Assembly: GCA_030686995.1 (NCBI GenBank) | Contig: CM060708.1 | Span: forward strand, 185,148,126-185,212,125 | Direction: 5' to 3' | Length of the DNA: 64,000 nucleotides | Source: Artemisia argyi | Taxonomy: Eukaryota; Streptophyta; Magnoliopsida; Asterales; Asteraceae | Part shown: positions 10,025 through 21,444 of the stretch, piece by piece | Numbering within the stretch: position 1 is the first letter of the stretch | Layout: the number at the start of each line of letters is the position of its first letter | The notes under the pieces: model-generated | What the model was told of the DNA's origin: nothing | What the model saw: only the letters and a program-made list of their open reading frames with translations | Database searches by the model: none | Translations under genes and position numbers: made by a program

Positions 10025-12556
10025 ATGGAAGGTGGTAACATCTTTGAACCCATCATCCCACCACAACAAAACCCACCATTAGAACCCCTTAGGCCCCGAA
10101 CCTTAGGAGAGTATTCCCGACCTAGCCACCAAGGCTACCGAAACACCATTGAGCTCACCGGAGCCAATGTGACCCCCTTGCGATCCGACACCATCCGGTT
10201 GGTGCAAAGCGGATGTGCATTCCATGGACTTCGTTCCGAAGATCCAAACCAACACCTTAAGGACTTCCTCAAAATCGTAGATTCCATAGACCTAGGTGTT
10301 GAAACTAGAGAGACTACCCGTTTACGCCTATTCCAATTCTCTCTACGGGATCAAGCTAGTCAATGGCTTGAGCGTTTACCCGCGGGATCCATCACCACAT
10401 GGGATGATCTCACCACCCGTTTCCTTGCTCAATTTTTCCCACCGGGGAGAACTACTAAACTTAGGAATGACATCTTGATGTTTCAACAACGTCAAAATGA
10501 GTCTCTTTATGAAGCATGGACTCGTTTCAAGGACTTACTCCAAAAAGTCCCTCATCATGGCATAGATCTGTGGCTCCAAGTCCAAATCTTCTATGACCAT
10601 ATCGATATCCCCACGAGGCGAACCATTGACCAATCGGCCGGTGGTAAGCTACGTGATCTTAGTACGGAACAATCATGGGAACTCATAGAAGATCTTGCTC
10701 TCTATGACAACGAAAGTTGGAATGATCCCCGTGATTTGAACAAAACGGTCAAGGCAATATCTTTGCCTTCGAATAATTCAAGCACTCCCGACCGTAGGAT
10801 CATGGAACTTGAGGACCAAGTCAAGTTTCTCATGAAATCTTACGAAGCTCCGAAGCATTCAAGCCAAGTGAACAAAATCACTTCTTCATGCGAATTATGT
10901 AGTGGTCCCCATGATACTCGTGATTGTATGGAACTCCCCGGAACAGCTTTTGCGGACTACGTATCCACGCGTACCGACGAAGCGGGAGATAAGTGGTACA
11001 CTTTCAAGCCCAAGCCAAACACATACGGTGATTCATATAACCCCTCATGGAAAAATCACCCAAACCTTAGGTGGAAACAAAATCAACCAAATTCTTCCAA
11101 TCCGCCTAATCGTTACCAATCAAACGGTCCACCATCCAACCGTACCTTCAACAACAATCCTTCTAACAACTATGGTAGTACCAACAATCTTGAAGGATTG
11201 ATGTCAAAGTTCATGGCATCTCAAGAAGCCCGCATAGCTAAGTTTGAAGCCGATTTCAAACAAAATCAAAGCGAGATGACCAATAGAATTGATGCATTGT
11301 TGAAAGTTCTCAATGACCGAGAAATGGGAGCACTCCCAAGCGACACCATCAAGAATCCGAAACTAAACGTTAATGCCATATCTTCAGTTTCGTCACCCAC
11401 TTCGTGTCCACAATATTACTCGGTTAAATCAACGAGCACGTGTTTCAAACAACACCAAGTTCCCCAAAAGGACCAATCAACTAAAACACCCACTATAGAG
11501 CCGGTCAAAAGCATAGTTGAAACACCTCTTACGCAAGACCTTGACGATGAATTCAAAGAACTTCACCTCGAACGCCCCATCATTGATGTCTTAGCGCGTG
11601 CTCCTTACTATAGTGCCCTCCTAGAAAAATATGAGAAGTATAAGCTAGATAAAAATGGGACCGCCTTCGTTCAAAACAAGTTGCCTAAAAAGCTTGATGA
11701 TCCGGGTATATTTGTTTTGCCTTGTAAGATAGGAAGATCCGAAGCTTTCGACACACTAGCCGATTTAGGGTCAAGCCTCAACTTGATTCCCTTATCCTTA
11801 TTCACCGCTCTTAAGCTAGGAAAGTTAGAGGAAACGGAGGTATTGATAGGGCTAGCGGATGGAAGTATTGCCCACCCTGTTGGAATGATTAAGGATGTAG
11901 TTGTTCACGTAGGAAGGTTAACTATATTAGCGGATTTTCACGTTCTAGACATGGTTAGTGACACTACATGCCCATTATTGGTAGGAAGAGGATTTTTAGC
12001 AACCGCTAGTGCCATGATAGATTGCAAGGAATCCAAGATAGCGGTAGGAGAAGGCGATACTTGGTCGGTGTATGATGTTAAGAAGCATAGTTATGATTGT
12101 GATGATGAACCAACACCGCATTGGGTAGAGATGAATAGGAGACCATCTAGATATGGACCTTGGATAGAAAGGAACTTCATAGGACCTCAATGCCCATTTT
12201 ATCTAGAAAAGGATTTCGTTGAGAAGACACATTCGGTAGAACAACTCATAGCTAGGGATGAGGAGCTAGATCCCTTTGAGGACCCCTTAGTCTTTAGAAA
12301 GATGATTGAGTTTTTGAGCGTAATGCCTATTAATATAGAGTTGAATAAATGGAAAAGAGATGGAGATAAGTATAAATGGAGGTGGGACAAGCCACCTAAA
12401 GAAGGTAACAGGTCATGGCATATTAGAATGACCTTGTATGATCCGGATGGAGAAAAGTTTGAAAGGTCATACCACACTAAGGGAACCAATAGAAAGTTGA
12501 AACCTAAGTTCGATCCCAAAGATGTCCTCAATGAGGAACTCACCCGAATCACGTAG
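10025..12556 (+). CDS. Gag-protease polyprotein, Athila type
   Basis: The ORF is 843 codons from the ATG at 10025 (MEGGNIFEPI). An in-frame TTG lies 45 bp upstream, but the ATG is the natural start. Residues about 105-195 form a retrotransposon gag domain (WLERLPAGSITTWDDL, then YEAWTRFKDLLQKVPHHG). A zinc knuckle CELCSGPHDTRDC starts at residue 289, with the CX2CX3HX4C spacing common in this clade. An aspartic protease domain has its catalytic site in ADLGSSLNLIP (Asp near residue 580) and a downstream VGRGFL. The last 150 residues are a tail of unknown role. Gag packages the RNA and protease matures it. The frame is intact, but no pol follows, so mobilisation would need a partner supplying reverse transcriptase and integrase. 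Confidence 0.9.
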   Translation: MEGGNIFEPIIPPQQNPPLEPLRPRTLGEYSRPSHQGYRNTIELTGANVTPLRSDTIRLVQSGCAFHGLRSEDPNQHLKDFLKIVDSIDLGVETRETTRLRLFQFSLRDQASQWLERLPAGSITTWDDLTTRFLAQFFPPGRTTKLRNDILMFQQRQNESLYEAWTRFKDLLQKVPHHGIDLWLQVQIFYDHIDIPTRRTIDQSAGGKLRDLSTEQSWELIEDLALYDNESWNDPRDLNKTVKAISLPSNNSSTPDRRIMELEDQVKFLMKSYEAPKHSSQVNKITSSCELCSGPHDTRDCMELPGTAFADYVSTRTDEAGDKWYTFKPKPNTYGDSYNPSWKNHPNLRWKQNQPNSSNPPNRYQSNGPPSNRTFNNNPSNNYGSTNNLEGLMSKFMASQEARIAKFEADFKQNQSEMTNRIDALLKVLNDREMGALPSDTIKNPKLNVNAISSVSSPTSCPQYYSVKSTSTCFKQHQVPQKDQSTKTPTIEPVKSIVETPLTQDLDDEFKELHLERPIIDVLARAPYYSALLEKYEKYKLDKNGTAFVQNKLPKKLDDPGIFVLPCKIGRSEAFDTLADLGSSLNLIPLSLFTALKLGKLEETEVLIGLADGSIAHPVGMIKDVVVHVGRLTILADFHVLDMVSDTTCPLLVGRGFLATASAMIDCKESKIAVGEGDTWSVYDVKKHSYDCDDEPTPHWVEMNRRPSRYGPWIERNFIGPQCPFYLEKDFVEKTHSVEQLIARDEELDPFEDPLVFRKMIEFLSVMPINIELNKWKRDGDKYKWRWDKPPKEGNRSWHIRMTLYDPDGEKFERSYHTKGTNRKLKPKFDPKDVLNEELTRIT

Positions 12557-14405
12557 TAACCCACGACTTTGAGTCTAGCTACAAGACTCGTAAATAAAGA
12601 AAAGCGCTTCTTGGGAGGCAACCCATGTTTTGTGTGATTTTTAATTGTTTGATTGTTATTTGCTTCCGTATGCATGTTTTATTTTTATTGTTGGTTGATC
12701 ATGTTTCTCTATTAAAATGTGAAATACTTTATTATGTTGTTTAGCCTAGTCTTAACCTCAACCTAAAGGTATTTTTGCAAAAGATAAGTGTAAGGGGAAA
12801 CCCCAAATATGTTTTTAAGAAACAAACCGATCATGATTATCCACAATATTTAATGAACATGTATATTCGTATTTGTTAGAGTCAAATGCTTGTATTGAGT
12901 CATAATGAAGTTTTGCAGGATTTTCCAGGAAGTAGGACAAGGTTTTTCCAGAAATTTTCCGGAAACTTAACATAAAGGTTTCTGCAGGTCCATTCTGACG
13001 GCGTCAGGCAATTGCTCTTGACGGCGTCAGGAGTCAGAAATCTGGAAATTTTACCGGTTTTGTTTTTCTAACGGAATCTTATGGATTTTGTGAATTATTA
13101 AGTTTTATAATCTCCAGGAAATCTGCAAACTTCATTCCACAAGCATTATATCTTATTTTGTTTTCTAGGATTTAGTAACTTATATAGGATGCCACCGATT
13201 TTACGCGAGGTTGCCTTGTCTACTTTTGTCAGGATTTACAGGTTATTTGTGACAAGAAGATGATTTATATTCTGGAAGGGAAGCTTTGATTGTTCGTTTT
13301 CTTGGAAGAAGATTTAACCTGGCCAACTAAAATCCATACCGAGCGAATCAGGGGAGTATTTGATTTCATTCTCTTTACTTTTTAACTTTTACATTCTTTA
13401 CTTGAACATTGGGGACAATGTTCATCTTAAGTGTAAGGGGAGGGTAAAAAGATGATACCTTACATATGCACTTTCGCTTGAGTTTGTTTTGTTTGATAGT
13501 AGATGAGTAATAAAACTATGAGAAATACTTGTTAGTGTAATTTTAGCGCCAAATTTAAAATTTTTTACAACATTTAGGAGTGAAACTTTAGCCATAGCAA
13601 GCGTCTCATGGATAGGAGATTGTATGACTAGCACATAACCGTATATTCAGAAAAATTTTCCACCCAAAAATGTGAGGTTCGCCTTTAGATTTGATAGGAA
13701 AAGCATTCATTATTAGTGCTTATGAGTGTACCGGTAGCATTTAGATTCTAGAACTTGCGTTAGTGATGCATCCCGAGACCGCTAGTGAGACTACATTCGT
13801 GTGGTAGGATTTACTACATGATAAGAGGCATTAGGATCACCCTTGTGTTAAACCCGTATTATAATTACTTGACCATTTAAGTCATATTACTTGGCTAGTT
13901 AAGTCAACTAATTTTTCCCACACCCTTAGCGTTGTACTCATTTTTAGTACACGATACCCCTAGTACACCCCTCCGAGCCTATCTTTTCGTTTCTAACTTT
14001 AAGCATTTTACTTAAAGGAAGAATTTGTTACACCCCACTTAAATGTACACCCAAATCGCCTTAGCCTTCCGTGTATGCGCTCATTTTTAGTGCATTATTG
14101 TTATTTGTTAAACCCTAAGTTAACTTTCTAATTGATTACATGGTTGCTAAGTCGAGTCATATCCTTGTACATATTGTTTTGGGACGATTGGGACTCGTGG
14201 GTAAGTACTTATTTTATGGAGTAATGGGGAAGAACATCACTTATTACCCCCATACGTGCGTTAAGCTTAAAAGTGCTCCAAGTGTTTTAATTTTCTTAAT
14301 TCGAGTCATTAGATTAGTTAATTGTATAGTATGTAAAGATTCAAGTGTAAGGGGAATTCTCATCCCCTATGATGTATTATTTCAGATGGTAGGGTAAGAG
14401 TGTAT

Positions 14406-14449
<44 letters not shown>

Positions 14450-15051
14450 GAAAAATCAAGAAAAAGAAAAAAAAAAATAGAAAAGAAGAAGAGAAAAAAA
14501 CATACGGACTACCATCCCGTTTTTATTTTATGTTCATTTTATGTTTTTGTTATTTTTTATTTATTAGCTTAAGTCGAGTCTAGTCTTGGCTTAGCAACGC
14601 CATCTTGTACATGTAATTTACTAAGATTGTTAACTCGCCACCAGTAAAATTCCCTTTATCCAACAAAACCGTGTAATTCATATCCCTAAGCCTAACGTTA
14701 TAACCCTTTAAAAGACCTCTTTGATAGTTTATCCTAGGTGCTTACGCCATGTGGTGGAGGTTTGATCCTTTCCCAAGTCTATGGTAATCTATTTTGCTAT
14801 GACAGGTAGTGAGAGATATCTTCCATTTCCATAATGTTATATTACTTTATTACACCCGAGAGATGTGAGTATCTAAACACTATTTGTGAGGTGCTTGTGT
14901 ATGACCTCCGTGCTTGTCTATTGGTCCTTAGTGGAACGATTATTTGTTGTAATTACTTTTATATTAGTGTTAAATGACCCCTAACTTGTCTTTTGAGTAG
15001 AATAAAAGCTCATTTGCTTGAGGACAAGCAAATCTCAAGTGTAAGGGTATA
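12557..15051 (+). other. 3' noncoding region of Athila-type element 1
   Basis: About 2.5 kb without a convincing gene. From 12618 it aligns closely with 57307-59716 of the second Athila-type element although the coding parts differ. It holds a palindrome doublet (12996 and 13019), a 40-base A run (14408-14447) that is only 12 bases long in the other copy, and a short purine-containing tract (AAGTGTAAGGGTATA) before the 3' LTR. Confidence 0.75.
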
Positions 15052-16460
15052 TGATGAGGCGAAAAATGATCCGTTTTTAGGGGGTCATTTAAGCCCGAAT
15101 CCGAATTTATTTGATCAAATATTGCCCTAAATCGTTCCTTTTGTGATTTTAGGTGTTTGGAGAGTGAATTCTGGAAAAGAGGCTATTTTGGACGTTTTTG
15201 GAGCATAAAGTGAAGAAAACGACAAAGTACCAAAAATCCAAGCTGGAAATACAAGGTGACGGCGTCAAGGGTTTGCTCTTGACTGCGTCAGACATGAAGA
15301 ATAATTTACCGTAGCTGGTGACGGCGTCAGATGGAGTGATGACGGCGTCAAAGTGGCCAAGATTAATTTACCGTGGGTGGTGACGGCGTCACATAGGCCG
15401 TCACGATTGGATCTAGGGCGTCCGAGGAAGTGTATGGCGGCGAGTTGACGGCGTCAGATTTAACTCTTGACGCCGTCAGGACGATTTTCCTATATATAGT
15501 TTTCTAGTTTTTTCATTAAGGGGAGAGAAGTTTTGGTGAAACCCTAAAGACGATTTTGGTGCCTCTTTTACAGGTTTTTCAAGGGTTCCAAACCCTTGAG
15601 ACCTTGCATTGTAATTGAGATAAGTATACTCTTAATTCAATCAATATGTCTATGTGTTGGTTGTTTATCTTTTGTTCTTGTCTCAATTTTACTATGCTAG
15701 GCTAGATCTCTCTTGTGTTTGCTTAGATCTAATGAAACCTAGATGTTGATTATGTGTTGATTACTTGTCTATTCTTGTTTTGAATGAATGATTTTATATG
15801 TTAGGCTTAAGAAAACTCGCAGATCTCCAAATGGTAACATGCTTGAACGTCTTAAGAAACATGAACCGAGGCGTACTAGGTCTTTATTGGTTGTATTTAA
15901 TGCATGAGCCACTGTTTACAATCCCTATAGTTGTGCTGGGTCATGGTGTAGGAGGAGATAAGAGCTCATAGAGTTGGGGAGTTATGTATGCCACTCCACG
16001 AATGGTATTAAGGAATACAACCCGTCATTCATACAAGTGTAACAAGTAATTAACATCTAAAAGATATCTAGGGAGTAATGAAGTCTAAGTAAACACAATT
16101 TCTCCATATACTGCTCACAACCTTAGTTTAATATTAGTTTAATTTTATTTTCATTAGTTTAATTAGTTACAAAGTAGTTTTTGGGTTAGTTGATTAGCAA
16201 CTAATTCCGCCCACTCCTTCAAAACCCGAGATTTTAATTGCTTTCATAAAATTATAAAAATACAAAAATAATCATCTTTCACCTCTAGAACTATTAATTA
16301 GGTTTTCTAATCCTAGCGACACTATTCCTAAGCTGAACGATCAATCCCTCGGTACTTGTCACTATACTATACTACAACGATCAGGTACACTGCCTGGTGG
16401 GGGTTGTAAGCCTCGCGAGATCCCTCGAGAGGTAAAGCAAGGTGCGATTCCCACGCATCA
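15052..16460 (+). repeat. 3' LTR of Athila-type element 1
   Basis: The 1409-bp LTR is nearly identical to the 5' copy. One palindrome is damaged (TGACTGCGTCA near 15281), and a 20-bp segment near 16143 is absent from the 5' LTR. It is followed directly by the AAACA duplication. Confidence 0.92.
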
Positions 16461-16465
16461 AAACA

Positions 16466-17819
16466 CTAGAATTCAATAAAGTATAGAGAAAAACACTAGA
16501 ATTCAACATAACTAGCCATAATTATCTGCGATCAATCACGCCACAATGTAAACCATGCACCATGTTTAACTCTTTGTTCTCTAACAGACGCTCGTCACTC
16601 CAAGGTACCTATACATAAATTAATGAAATAAACACATCATCAATCTTTGTATGTTTAAATCAACTAACAAGAGCAGGTTGCTAAAGAATGAAGTTGTCCA
16701 CTAAGAAATCCACCAGTCGCTAACTATATGATATATTGAAGCAGTAATACTGAACACCCAGGAATAGCGATGGTTACCCAGAGTGATCATAAACGAAGAG
16801 CAAACACTAAATTAATACAATACACTATGAAAGTTACTCATATTAGAATATGATGACGATGAAAAAAGTAATACTTTGGTCTGATCAATCAAAGGGGCTA
16901 AACAAGAATCCAGTTCCCACTAGAAACACATTTCTCATCATGAGATTTCTAAAAATTCACAAAAGTAAGAATGAAGGAATAAAAAAAGTTAATCCTAGAA
17001 TATTCTATATTTCTGTACACTTACTCCATCAATCAGTTACGGCATGCAAGTATTATAACAGAAACATCAGCAAGTATAAGACAATCTTTTAGGGGTTATT
17101 AATAACAATGTACCAGTGAGGAAGACAATTCAAAAGATGATCTTTTTTACAAAGTTATACTATCTGATATATTCACACAGCATTACCAAACACTCTGGTA
17201 TCTGATATGTTAACTGTAACTGATTGTTTGTACTAGAATAAAGACATCAGCCTTTTGTAACTGATTGCAATCTGTGTGTACGCTAATTAATGAAATAAAC
17301 ACATGAGCAATCTGTGTATGCCAATTTAGTGTGTTTCTGTTTGTGTGTATGCTGATTTAGTGTGTTTCCGTTTGTATGGTCAGTGAATACTATTTGATAT
17401 ATTCGCACAGCAGTACCAAACACATCAATACCAAACACATAAATTGAAAAGTTTTTATTGTACTATCTGATATGTTAACTGTAACTGACCACACAAACAG
17501 AAACATACTAAATCAGTATACACACAACAATTGGCTGGCTATTTACAAAGTCATGCATCCATTTCATAACATAAACAAATGGCAAAGCTATTTAACAAGC
17601 ACTTACTATGTTGGGGAAATTGTTGTTTTGATACCTTTAGCACAAAGTCATGCATCCATTTCATCACATAAAATCCTTTCTCTAATCAAATGGCTAGCAA
17701 TTTACAGCAGGGAATTCCTACCTCAGACTACCAACAACACTAAAAAGGAAACAACAAACAGTGTGTAAGTTAAAATTTATAGAAACAAATGTTAAATCTA
17801 AAACAATTTAAGATAATTC
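16466..17819. other. CACTA-1 interior, no gene recognised
   Basis: AT-rich sequence without a supported gene. The phrase CTGATATGTTAACTGTAACTGA and related versions recur between about 17160 and 17490, together with repeats of CACACAGCAGTACCAAACAC, so this is a short-repeat region. Two open frames of 80-98 codons here have no recognisable features. Confidence 0.5.
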
Positions 17820-17960
17820 TTACAACTCCACAAGTCCAATGAGCCTATAACTTTCCTCATTCTTGCTTGAACCCTTAGAAGAATTAAAAATAAATGCCAT
17901 TCCATGTTTGCGGCAAATTATGAAGAGCACATAATGACGGCTACATTTTGTGTACACATT
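17820..17960 (-). pseudogene. Ulp1-like (C48 protease) fragment of the CACTA
   Basis: The minus strand reads SRHYVLFIICRKHGMAFIF followed by NSSKGSSKN and YRLIGLVEL, ending at TAA (17820-17822). This resembles the His-box region (HWVLLVIC...LDS) of the Ulp1-like cysteine protease domain carried by many plant CACTA and Mutator elements. Only about 45 codons are visible, and the catalytic Asp and Cys blocks are not identified. Its strand matches the transposase exon at 18856-19076, which supports a shared origin. The assignment is by pattern only. Confidence 0.4.
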
Positions 17961-18550
17961 TTAGTAAAAAAAAAATAATAACCATATGAACAATATTGCA
18001 ATGATAATTAAGATGGTAACACATACCCTTGTAGATACGGTGCGAAATAAAACTCGTAACCCTCAAATGCTCGAGATAAGTAATCTAGGGTAGCCCACTT
18101 TTCAAACAAGCATGTATATCATGTTGCAGATCCATTAACTTCTTTCTATTCAACGATTATAGCCATCTAACATATTCTTGGGTTTTTTAATTGTATATCG
18201 TGTTGCAGATCCATTAACTTCTTTCTATTCTTAGCTTTCTCTTTTTCAGCCTGCACATATAATGGTATTCATATGATATGCTATATATCAAAATAAGTAG
18301 AACTTCATATAAATATTTTAATACACAACAAATCTATTAAATTAAAACCGTAAGTATAAATACATAGTAACAAATCCAAAATGGCCACTGACCCTCACAA
18401 GCAATAATACATGCATTAAACTGTGATGTACGACCCCACATAGAAGAAATAACAACAAAACTTTTTAATATGTCAAAACCATTAAAGTAAGAAAAAAAAT
18501 GTGAGCAGACAACTAAATCAGACCACTAAAACCCAGAATCTCAGCACTAA

Positions 18551-18781
18551 GACCAATGTGGCAGTGCTTATGTCATCTCGGCTTCTGTTAAGGGTTCAAA
18601 ATGCAGGACATGGCAAGCGATGCCGCGTAATTGGGGTCAAAACTGGCAGAGTAACACTTACTTTAATGGTCAATCTCTTTCTTTGAAGGTCACAACAAGT
18701 GACGGCGAAACCATCATTTCTAATAATGTTGTGCCTCCTAACTGGACGTTTGGGCAAACCTATACAGGGAAGCATTATTAA
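18551..18781 (+). pseudogene. Captured expansin C-terminal fragment
   Basis: The plus strand encodes about 76 codons ending at TAA (18779-18781), preceded by an in-frame stop at 18548. The protein contains [35 protein letters not shown] and [10 protein letters not shown], the signature of the C-terminal CBM63-type domain of alpha-expansins, which loosen cell walls. The start codon, signal peptide and the first catalytic-like domain are missing, so it cannot make a working expansin. It lies opposite to and just beside the CACTA transposase exon, in a likely intron or spacer, and is best explained as host sequence captured by the CACTA. The match itself is strong; the capture mechanism is inference. 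Confidence 0.8.
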
Positions 18782-18855
18782 ATTATTAGATGTTAATACA
18801 TTTATTAAATTAGAAGAAACCACAATTAACAATAGCAGATAGCCAGATACTATAC

Positions 18856-19076
18856 CTTGATATCGGACAACAAAAGTTTTTTTCTTCCTTTGTTACATGC
18901 TTCCAATCCTTTTTCAGAATAGAAATTAAGCTCCTGGTATGAGTTCCCATATATTTTCCATATAAATTTTGCCACTTTCCTACAGCTTGACCAAACTGAT
19001 TGAATTCAAAAGATTCGCCATCCGGAAGATCTTGGATTATATTGATTCATCTACTCCTTCTTGGTACAGGAGGGTC
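18856..19076 (-). pseudogene. Plant transposase exon (Ptta/En/Spm, Transposase_24-like)
   Basis: On the minus strand a plausible exon runs from an acceptor (TTAG, exon at 19076) to a donor (AAG|GTATAG, exon end 18856). The readable part contains FEFNQFGQAVGKWQNLYGKY followed by SLISILKKDWKHVTKEEKN. This follows the pattern NxxGQPxG...R...I...W..V...K typical of the plant transposase domain of CACTA elements, a DNA-binding TNPA-like role. Stops and a frame change near 19035-19050 suggest decay. It supplies the only transposase evidence for the CACTA and sets its strand. Confidence 0.55.
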
Positions 19077-19870
19077 CTAAAATTCAAGTATACATTAGCC
19101 AATAAAGATGTTTGAAGACTACACCATGGAAAAGTATCATAAGTTCACAACTAGCTAACTATGTATCTCATACATACACACTGAACATATAAGTCATTTA
19201 ATACACCAGTTAATAACCTTTTTGCATAGAAAGTGTATAGTTCATTATCATATACTATCTTAAAGTAACTGACACTAGACGAGAATATGGATAAGGGAGT
19301 GTTTAGGACTACTTATCTACCTTAAAACACCTATCACTCAACCTAGTTAAAGTGCGTATAATAAGCAATTTCATCCAAACGGAGTGTTTGTATAAGTTTA
19401 CAAGCCCATTTTTTGGCTTATTTTTAGATTTCTATTCAGGCAATACAACAAACACTTAAAAGGCAATAACTAAGTTCAATTAACCTTGGGGTGTAAACAC
19501 ATAAACACATATTTGACAATTTAAAAACACTAATAAAAACAAATAAACCTAACAAAAATACCAATCGAAGTTAAATGATTGATTAAGAGAGAAAGATATA
19601 CCATTTTTGCTGCTCAGCTCTATCAAGAAGAAACGACTTAGATGTTGGTTGAAGAGGCATTTGTTGGTGGTTTAGGATTCAGTTGTAGATGGTGGTGATG
19701 TTTAGGGATAGTGATAATGATATGGGGTAGAAGTTTGCGCCTTACATTCATCATTTTTGGCGGAATTTGAGAGGCGGGATTTGAGACAGGTCGTAGGGAC
19801 TAGGGAGTAATGAAGAAAATGAGGGAGCAGTGTTATGGAAATGATAGGACAGTTTTTTTCGGAATTTATA
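19077..19870. other. CACTA-1 interior up to the MULE insertion
   Basis: No gene is seen. AT-rich sequence ends at the 9-bp MULE target site. Confidence 0.5.
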
Positions 19871-19879
19871 TAGGTTTAA
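19871..19879. repeat. MULE target duplication, left copy
   Basis: TAGGTTTAA here and at 39060-39068 are identical. A 9-bp duplication is diagnostic for Mutator-superfamily insertion. Confidence 0.9.
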
Positions 19880-20095
19880 GACAAAATTTCACCGTTAGTC
19901 CCTAAAGTTGTCGAGTTTTGCGCGGATCGTCCTTAAACTATTTTTTTTGGCATTTTCGTCCCTGAACTCCTCATTTTTGGCGTGGTTGGTCCCTGGAACA
20001 TAGTTTTGGCTGACGGACGTTAATTTGCAGCGTTAGTTGACCAGTCAGCTGGGTTTTTGGTCATTTCATATTTTTATAATGACGCATTTGGTCCC
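19880..20095 (+). repeat. MULE left terminal inverted repeat
   Basis: About 215 bp, almost identical in reverse complement to 38843-39059. It starts GACAAAATTTCACCG and diverges after about 20090. A TATTTATAAC box follows at 20151-20160, upstream of the left gene. Confidence 0.88.
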
Positions 20096-20225
20096 TTCCC
20101 CCCTTTTTTCCCGCCTATCTTCTTGGTAAATGTTCCACTACTGGTCAGCCTATTTATAACCTCGTTTGTATACACTAGATGACTCACCAACACAGAAATC
20201 CCTTTGAAAAAAATCACAGTTTAAA

Positions 20226-20792
20226 ATGGCAGCCCCAAATGCAAATGGTTGTTTTCCAAGTGAAGCTGATGAATACGAGTTTGTCTTAAACAACGCCTTG
20301 TTGTGGGACGCTGTGTTCAATGAATTCGGGTATGATCCCGTATTGGAATTTGGTAATTACAGACAGGTTAGCACTGTCGTTAGGACACAGATACTGAGGT
20401 GGGTTTGTAGACAGGACTTTTACTTGGATGAGGTTTTGGGGTTGAATGAGGAAGAAGATATAGAGGAGGAGGAGGAAGAGGAGCTGGAGCAACAGCAGGG
20501 CGTGGTGGGGCAGCAGCAGGGCGTGGTGGAGCAGCAGAATAATGTGGTGGATCAGCAGCATAATGTGGTGGAGCAGCATCATAATGTGGTGGAGCAGCAG
20601 CCAAACCTGTTCGAGGATAGGTTGAATTTGGCAAGCAGGATTACGGCTCTTGAAAAATTCTTTAAAGAATATAAAGAAAGGATGGATAGGAGGGAAAGTG
20701 ATGGAAGCAGGGCAGAGAGTTCTGGGTCGAAACCGGTTGGGGTGAAAGCTTTGAATGATTATGGTGTTTCTATGGTTTTAGTATGTTTGTAA
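20226..20792 (+). CDS. MULE left-side gene, unknown, Gln/Val repeat and coiled coil
   Basis: The ATG at 20226 lies 66 bp after a TATA box and about 130 bp after the left TIR, so the TIR is the likely promoter. The product is 188 residues. The first 75 are globular and rich in Phe, Tyr and Trp (FVLNNALLWDAVFNEFGYDP). An acidic run of Glu residues lies at about 76-90. A repeat of VVEQQ-like units with Gln and His spans about 93-135. A charged helix (RITALEKFFKEYKERMDRR) fits a short coiled coil. I do not recognise the family. The length-variable repeat and low-complexity acid run are typical of fast-evolving transposon accessory proteins. The stop at 20790-20792 is followed by AATAAATAAA. Confidence 0.55.
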   Translation: MAAPNANGCFPSEADEYEFVLNNALLWDAVFNEFGYDPVLEFGNYRQVSTVVRTQILRWVCRQDFYLDEVLGLNEEEDIEEEEEEELEQQQGVVGQQQGVVEQQNNVVDQQHNVVEQHHNVVEQQPNLFEDRLNLASRITALEKFFKEYKERMDRRESDGSRAESSGSKPVGVKALNDYGVSMVLVCL

Positions 20793-21019
20793 TCTGGTGT
20801 TTATCTGATGAATGGAATGGTGGCTACTTTATAACTCTTTCAATAAATAAATATGAAGTTTAATTACTAGTCATTGTTTATGGTTGATTGTGAATGTTTG
20901 ATTGCCAACTCCATATCAAGGGCTGTTCAAGTCAACCACAAATTACTCTAATTGTATCTGATGTAAACCTTTATCATAAGGAAGCCATGATTTGCAGAAT
21001 TTGTAAACTAGAAACATGA
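20793..21019. other. MULE spacer left of the copia insertion
   Basis: Probable 3' region of the left gene. No other feature is seen before the copia target site. Confidence 0.5.
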
Positions 21020-21024
21020 ATAGC

Positions 21025-21430
21025 TGTTAGCATTAAAATATGTATTATGAAGTGATGGTCATTCTCATATTGTAACTTTGTGTCGTTTGTTAAGATTAGT
21101 AATAGTTTAGTCATTGGGCCTTGGACTTGGCAAGCTAATATGTTATATGCTATGTTTCATAAGCCTAGTTATCCAATCATGTAACCAAGTCCAAGCCCAA
21201 GCCCATAGAAAGCCCATAGGGCATCTCATGTTAAGAACTATTTAAACACCTCAAAGGCTCATTTGAGGTGTGTGCTTGTGTGTGTATTTGTGTGTGTTTC
21301 TTTAATAAAAGCTCTCATATTTCCATCTCTCTCTCTATATACACGAATCACATATAAGTCACCAAGTCACCATCTTTCTTCTTCTAATCTTCTATATTTG
21401 TGATAAAGTTGGTATATCTAAGGTCCTACA
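21025..21430 (+). repeat. 5' LTR of the copia element
   Basis: 406 bp, starts TGTTAGCATT and ends GGTCCTACA. It has a TATA-like CTATTTAAAC (21239) and AATAAA (21304-21309). Confidence 0.95.
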
Positions 21431-21432
21431 AG

Positions 21433-21444
21433 TGGTATCAATCG
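21433..21444 (+). other. Primer binding site
   Basis: TGGTATCAATCG begins two bases after the LTR. The first eight bases match the usual copia site for initiator tRNA-Met (TGGTATCAGAGC). Confidence 0.75.

Larger units (their letters stand above)
8461..16460 (+). mobile_element. Athila-type Ty3/gypsy element 1, gag-pro only, full length
   Basis: An 8000-bp element with LTRs at 8461-9849 and 15052-16460 is flanked by the exact 5-bp duplication AAACA (8456-8460 and 16461-16465). LTRs begin TGATGAGGCG and end ACGCATCA. A TGGCGCCGCAGCC primer site lies 7 bp after the 5' LTR. The only coding region is a gag-pro ORF. No reverse transcriptase, RNase H or integrase is visible, so it is non-autonomous. 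By eye the LTRs differ by about eight substitutions and one 20-bp indel, a recent insertion. Confidence 0.92.

Noticed and set aside
12199..12675. 158-codon minus-strand frame
   Set aside because: It is an antisense shadow of the Athila gag-pro ORF, with no recognisable features.
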